Shown here: positions 61,250 through 64,000 of the stretch, piece after piece
How positions within the stretch are numbered: position 1 is the stretch's first letter
Layout: every line of letters begins with the position of its first letter
Source: Neorhodopirellula lusitana
GTDB taxonomy: Bacteria; Planctomycetota; Planctomycetia; Pirellulales; Pirellulaceae
NCBI RefSeq assembly: GCF_900182915.1
Contig: NZ_FXUG01000001.1
Span: forward strand, 744,001 to 808,000
DNA length: 64,000 nucleotides
Direction of reading: 5' to 3'
Notes under the pieces: generated by a model
Seen by the model: the letters and a program-made list of their open reading frames with translations, nothing else
Databases searched by the model: none
What the model was told of the DNA's origin: nothing
Position numbers and translations under genes: made by a program

Positions 61250-63040
61250 CTATTTGGAATCCGAAAGTGGCTCAGGTGCAATCTCCAGCCACACTGGTTT
61301 TTTAGCCGGCATCGGAACGGTGATGCGAACGTTCTGAATGACCGGGCCGCCGGGAATCGGCAATTGCACGATCGGGAAGACGGCTCCACCGCGAATCTCT
61401 GCGGTGATTTCGGGCTCGTCGTCTGCACTTGCCCGAGGTAACAACCAGGTTTGGCGATTGGGGATTCCCTCATACTTCCATTTGGGATCTAAACCTGCCG
61501 GATAGTTCAGTGTGGTCGCGTTGAGGACGTCCGTCTTGAGTGTCAGTTGTGTCATCTTGGCATCGCCGTCAACTCTCGTTGTCGTTGGCAATCGCGAGGT
61601 CAATATTTTTCGCCATTCAAAAGGAGCGATATTACCCGTGGTTGGATTGAGCGGAGCGGTGAAGTCCACGTTTGGGTACAGCGAGGCGAGTGGCTGACGC
61701 ACTCGGTCGTTTGTCGCGTTGTTTGGTTCTTTGAGAGAATCGCCACTGAGGGCGCTATCTGATTCGTCATTGGCTATTTCAATTTCCCGCCACAAGAAGC
61801 GGGCATTGAAACGCGTTACGAACTGGCATGCTTTCATCGGCGCACTGTTCGGGGCGGTGTGCGGCAGGAAGCCAATTCGGTTGGGGTGCGCGGCGTCGAA
61901 TCGTATTTCTACAATGGGTTGGGCTCCCGATTCGAACGGTTGATAGTGTGCGAAGATTCGCATCTGACTACCACTTTCATCAATGGATGCCTGAGTGATT
62001 TTTTCTAACGCACCGATTCCGTCGTTCTTGGTCGGTGGATCCAGCGTGTCTCGCAGTGAAATCGGGATACCAGCCGATCGAGGTCCGCCCTCTTCGGGAA
62101 TATTGAGGCGAGACAGGGACTGAAGGACGGGGCGGACAGAAACGCCGAATGGACAGTGTGGATACCAATGTCGGTTGTCACCCAGAGTCGAATCCAGTGA
62201 CGGCAGGACACCAATGAGTCCGATCAATCCCGTCTGTTGGGACCGAAAGACCTTGATGCCTTGTCGTAGACCTAATCCGTCGTGGGAGTACTTGTCGTTC
62301 GAAACAAGGAAAACAGGGGTGGGGTCAGGCACCATGGACGCAGGCGAAATCCACAAATAGTTGCCTTTGCTGTCGTACTCGTTCGATAGCTCGATCGAAT
62401 TGTATTTTTTGAGTGGGTGTTTGGCAGAAAGGCGTTGTACCTTGAGCTTGAGTGGCTTGTTCAAGGGATATGCGGTCGATCGATTGGATGCCTCACCCGT
62501 GCTCGAACTGCCTTGGGACTCGATCCATGATTTGGGATGGTGTTCTTCTAAGATGAGTTCGTCGTCGAGGTACACCAAAGAGTGATACCCGTCGGAGTCG
62601 CTAGTGCACTTCAGGTGAATGGAGTGTTCGCCCTCAGGCAATGCAGCAGCAAGGTATTGGGAAGGTGCGGAAACCGAATTGATGGTCTCGGTCGCTAAAC
62701 GCAATTCGAGGTCTGCGTCAGCGGGCGCGTTGTATTTCCAGCTGTTAATGCTGCTCCAAATGCTAGGCAACGATCGAACGTTCAACTTTGCCTCGTCGAC
62801 AACGATCAGTTGCGTCGTCGCGAATCGCATGGTTTCAATTTCCGACTCGAGTTCCGAAATTTGACGTCGGACGAGGATCATTGGCAACCATGCGGCGACG
62901 ACGGTTGTGATTAACAGTAGTTCCAATAAACCGAATCGCATTCGATTGCGGCGACGTCCAACGCGAGTTGCTGTTGCGGAGCTGGAATCGTTCCGCGATT
63001 GGGAATGTTCGGGCGGGCGAGAGGTGGAGCGATCGTTCAT
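61250..63040 (-). CDS. Unrecognised membrane-anchored protein, large
   Basis: About 596 residues. Polar, Ser/Arg-rich N-terminus, one transmembrane helix (about residues 35-55, LLELLLITTVVAAWLPMIL), then a short coiled coil (ISELESEIETM) and a large soluble domain, beta-rich, without a motif I recognise. The last stretch is Pro-rich (LPIPGGPVIQNV). ATG 63040 overlaps the stop of the preceding gene as ATGA (63037-63040), so the two are translated together and probably form one complex. Location outside the cytoplasm is inferred from the topology. Confidence 0.8.
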   Translation of the reverse strand: MNDRSTSRPPEHSQSRNDSSSATATRVGRRRNRMRFGLLELLLITTVVAAWLPMILVRRQISELESEIETMRFATTQLIVVDEAKLNVRSLPSIWSSINSWKYNAPADADLELRLATETINSVSAPSQYLAAALPEGEHSIHLKCTSDSDGYHSLVYLDDELILEEHHPKSWIESQGSSSTGEASNRSTAYPLNKPLKLKVQRLSAKHPLKKYNSIELSNEYDSKGNYLWISPASMVPDPTPVFLVSNDKYSHDGLGLRQGIKVFRSQQTGLIGLIGVLPSLDSTLGDNRHWYPHCPFGVSVRPVLQSLSRLNIPEEGGPRSAGIPISLRDTLDPPTKNDGIGALEKITQASIDESGSQMRIFAHYQPFESGAQPIVEIRFDAAHPNRIGFLPHTAPNSAPMKACQFVTRFNARFLWREIEIANDESDSALSGDSLKEPNNATNDRVRQPLASLYPNVDFTAPLNPTTGNIAPFEWRKILTSRLPTTTRVDGDAKMTQLTLKTDVLNATTLNYPAGLDPKWKYEGIPNRQTWLLPRASADDEPEITAEIRGGAVFPIVQLPIPGGPVIQNVRITVPMPAKKPVWLEIAPEPLSDSK

Positions 63041-63780
63041 GGCGTTGCCTCCTTCATGGACGTCGCTTCGCCTTGGGACCACGCGTTGAAGGCGTCCTTG
63101 TGTTGGGCGCCGTAGACGTAGACATTGAAACCGCGATAGAGGTCCTTTTCCGGCTTGTTGTTTCGTTTCTTGGCGAGTTGTTTTTCGCGAAGTCGGATTA
63201 GGCAGATCGCATTATCCGTTGCATAGGTGCGAGTTTTGTCGCTGGGTGATAGAGGGGTTTCGACAACAAACTCATCGAGGCTTCCTAAGTCAATATCTCT
63301 TGGCATGCTAGACGTACTCGAGCTGCCTCCGACGCTGCGACACAAGATCCATTTGCCATCGCTCTTGATCAGCGCGATGGTCATCAACGCTTCTTCGCTT
63401 TTCGCCTTCGGGCTGGACCATGTGCTGTTCGAACCACCACGCCCTTGAGGCGATACTGCTTTCACCAGCCCGTGCTGCATCCGGTAAGACGCCCCGTAGT
63501 TGGCCGGGAAGTACATGCGGTATCTCCACAAATGCGCCTGGTCCACACCGGGTGGCACGGCATCGTCGGACGTAGGCACATGTGAAATCGCAACCTGTGA
63601 AGGATCCGCGACGTCCAAGAATCCAACCTGCTCCCGCAGGTCGGCGTGCGTTTGACGCAGTTGGGACAGTTCAAGATTGCATCGAATCGAAAACCCAATG
63701 CCGATCAACGACAACAGGATCAGGATGATGCGAGGGATTCGAAGCGGTCGTGATTCAGTATCGAACAAGTCGCATTCCAT
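63037..63780 (-). CDS. Unrecognised membrane-anchored protein, small
   Basis: 247 residues. Short cytoplasmic start, one transmembrane helix (about 17-35, IILILLSLIGIGFSI), a coiled-coil-like stretch (LELSQLRQTHADLREQVGFL) and a soluble domain. The layout copies that of its downstream neighbour, with which it overlaps by ATGA. No known motif. First gene of the pair; its promoter should lie in 63781-64000. Confidence 0.8.
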   Translation of the reverse strand: MECDLFDTESRPLRIPRIILILLSLIGIGFSIRCNLELSQLRQTHADLREQVGFLDVADPSQVAISHVPTSDDAVPPGVDQAHLWRYRMYFPANYGASYRMQHGLVKAVSPQGRGGSNSTWSSPKAKSEEALMTIALIKSDGKWILCRSVGGSSSTSSMPRDIDLGSLDEFVVETPLSPSDKTRTYATDNAICLIRLREKQLAKKRNNKPEKDLYRGFNVYVYGAQHKDAFNAWSQGEATSMKEATP

Positions 63781-63831
63781 GAAAGCGATGTGGAAACAAG
63801 CGGCAAGAAAGCAAGGTCAGTTTCCGATCAC

Positions 63832-63863
63832 CACTTGATACTGGTATCCGCGTTTATCAAGTG
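63832..63863. promoter_or_regulatory. Inverted repeat upstream of the minus-strand pair
   Basis: CACTTGAT (63832-63839) and ATCAAGTG (63856-63863), perfect 8-bp arms, 16-bp spacer, about 55 bp before the start of the gene ending at 63037. It could be an operator; no family is suggested. The rest of 63781-64000 holds nothing recognised. Confidence 0.35.
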
Positions 63864-64000
63864 TCGGTTGGTGAACTGTTGAAGACGAGATGGCGGGGCA
63901 ATGTTTGCCGAACACTCGCTTTGATAACGCGGTTCAGCCAGTCGTTTCACTGGTTAGTCTCAGCGAACTTGCCTACTCGAAACCTCCTCGCTTCCGAATC

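Noticed and set aside
1-64000. CRISPR array, tRNA or rRNA genes
   Set aside because: No regularly spaced repeats of CRISPR length and no recognisable tRNA or rRNA sequence seen; the short tandem units lack spacers.

Overview
The window reads as a chromosomal segment of a marine planctomycete of the Rhodopirellula/Pirellulaceae type. This rests on gene content: three DUF1559 pseudopilin-like proteins, an ECF sigma factor translationally coupled to a zinc-finger Ser/Thr kinase, six secreted formylglycine sulfatases, GH16 and GH127 enzymes, no SusC/SusD pair, moderate G+C and loosely packed genes. Species assignment is inference; no rRNA or tRNA gene was recognised.

Layout. 1-9.2 kb: transposase remnant, sigma factor/kinase pair, VOC protein, HExxH protein, DUF1559 protein with a small lipoprotein, then an isoaspartyl peptidase and a secreted S51 cyanophycinase-like peptidase that could act in sequence on beta-aspartyl peptides. 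9.3-18.8 kb: an accessory island bounded by two near-identical 34-bp direct repeats. It holds an IS66-type remnant, an unknown membrane protein, a tyrosine recombinase and a 1501-residue protein with a nuclease-like N-terminus, a STAND-type P-loop NTPase and a long helical C-terminus; this is the best candidate for an undescribed defence system. A membrane-anchored thioredoxin lies just inside the right repeat. 19-24.5 kb: a double-PpiC foldase and a three-gene helical/coiled-coil cluster of unknown function.

24.6-52.6 kb: a sulfated-galactan utilisation locus that I read as carrageenan catabolism. Two FadR-type GntR regulators flank a DUF1559 gene. Then come a cytoplasmic route for 3,6-anhydro-D-galactose or a related sugar acid (enolase-superfamily protein, aldehyde dehydrogenase, KDPG/KDPGal-type aldolase, PfkB kinase), a secreted sulfatase, two GH16 enzymes (one strongly kappa-carrageenase-like), an MFS sugar porter, a GH127 enzyme with an intact Cys-Glu zinc centre, five more sulfatases and a clan GH-A glycosidase. 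In the model, secreted GH16 and sulfatases trim and desulfate the polymer, GH127 and the GH-A enzyme release anhydrogalactose and galactose, and the four cytoplasmic enzymes lead to pyruvate and glyceraldehyde-3-phosphate. An AT-rich palindromic motif (core TATTGTAWTAY) recurs upstream of DUF1559 gene 2, between the second GntR and the enolase gene, before the first sulfatase and before DUF1559 gene 3, suggesting one regulon.

52.6-64 kb: AlkB-like dioxygenase, a membrane protein overlapping a purple-acid-phosphatase-like enzyme, a Tat-type metallophosphoesterase, a third DUF1559 protein with a small lipoprotein, a fatty-acid desaturase and a coupled pair of membrane-anchored unknowns on the minus strand. 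Short minisatellites (13-, 15-, 16- and 17-bp units) and palindromic repeats sit in the intergenic spaces.
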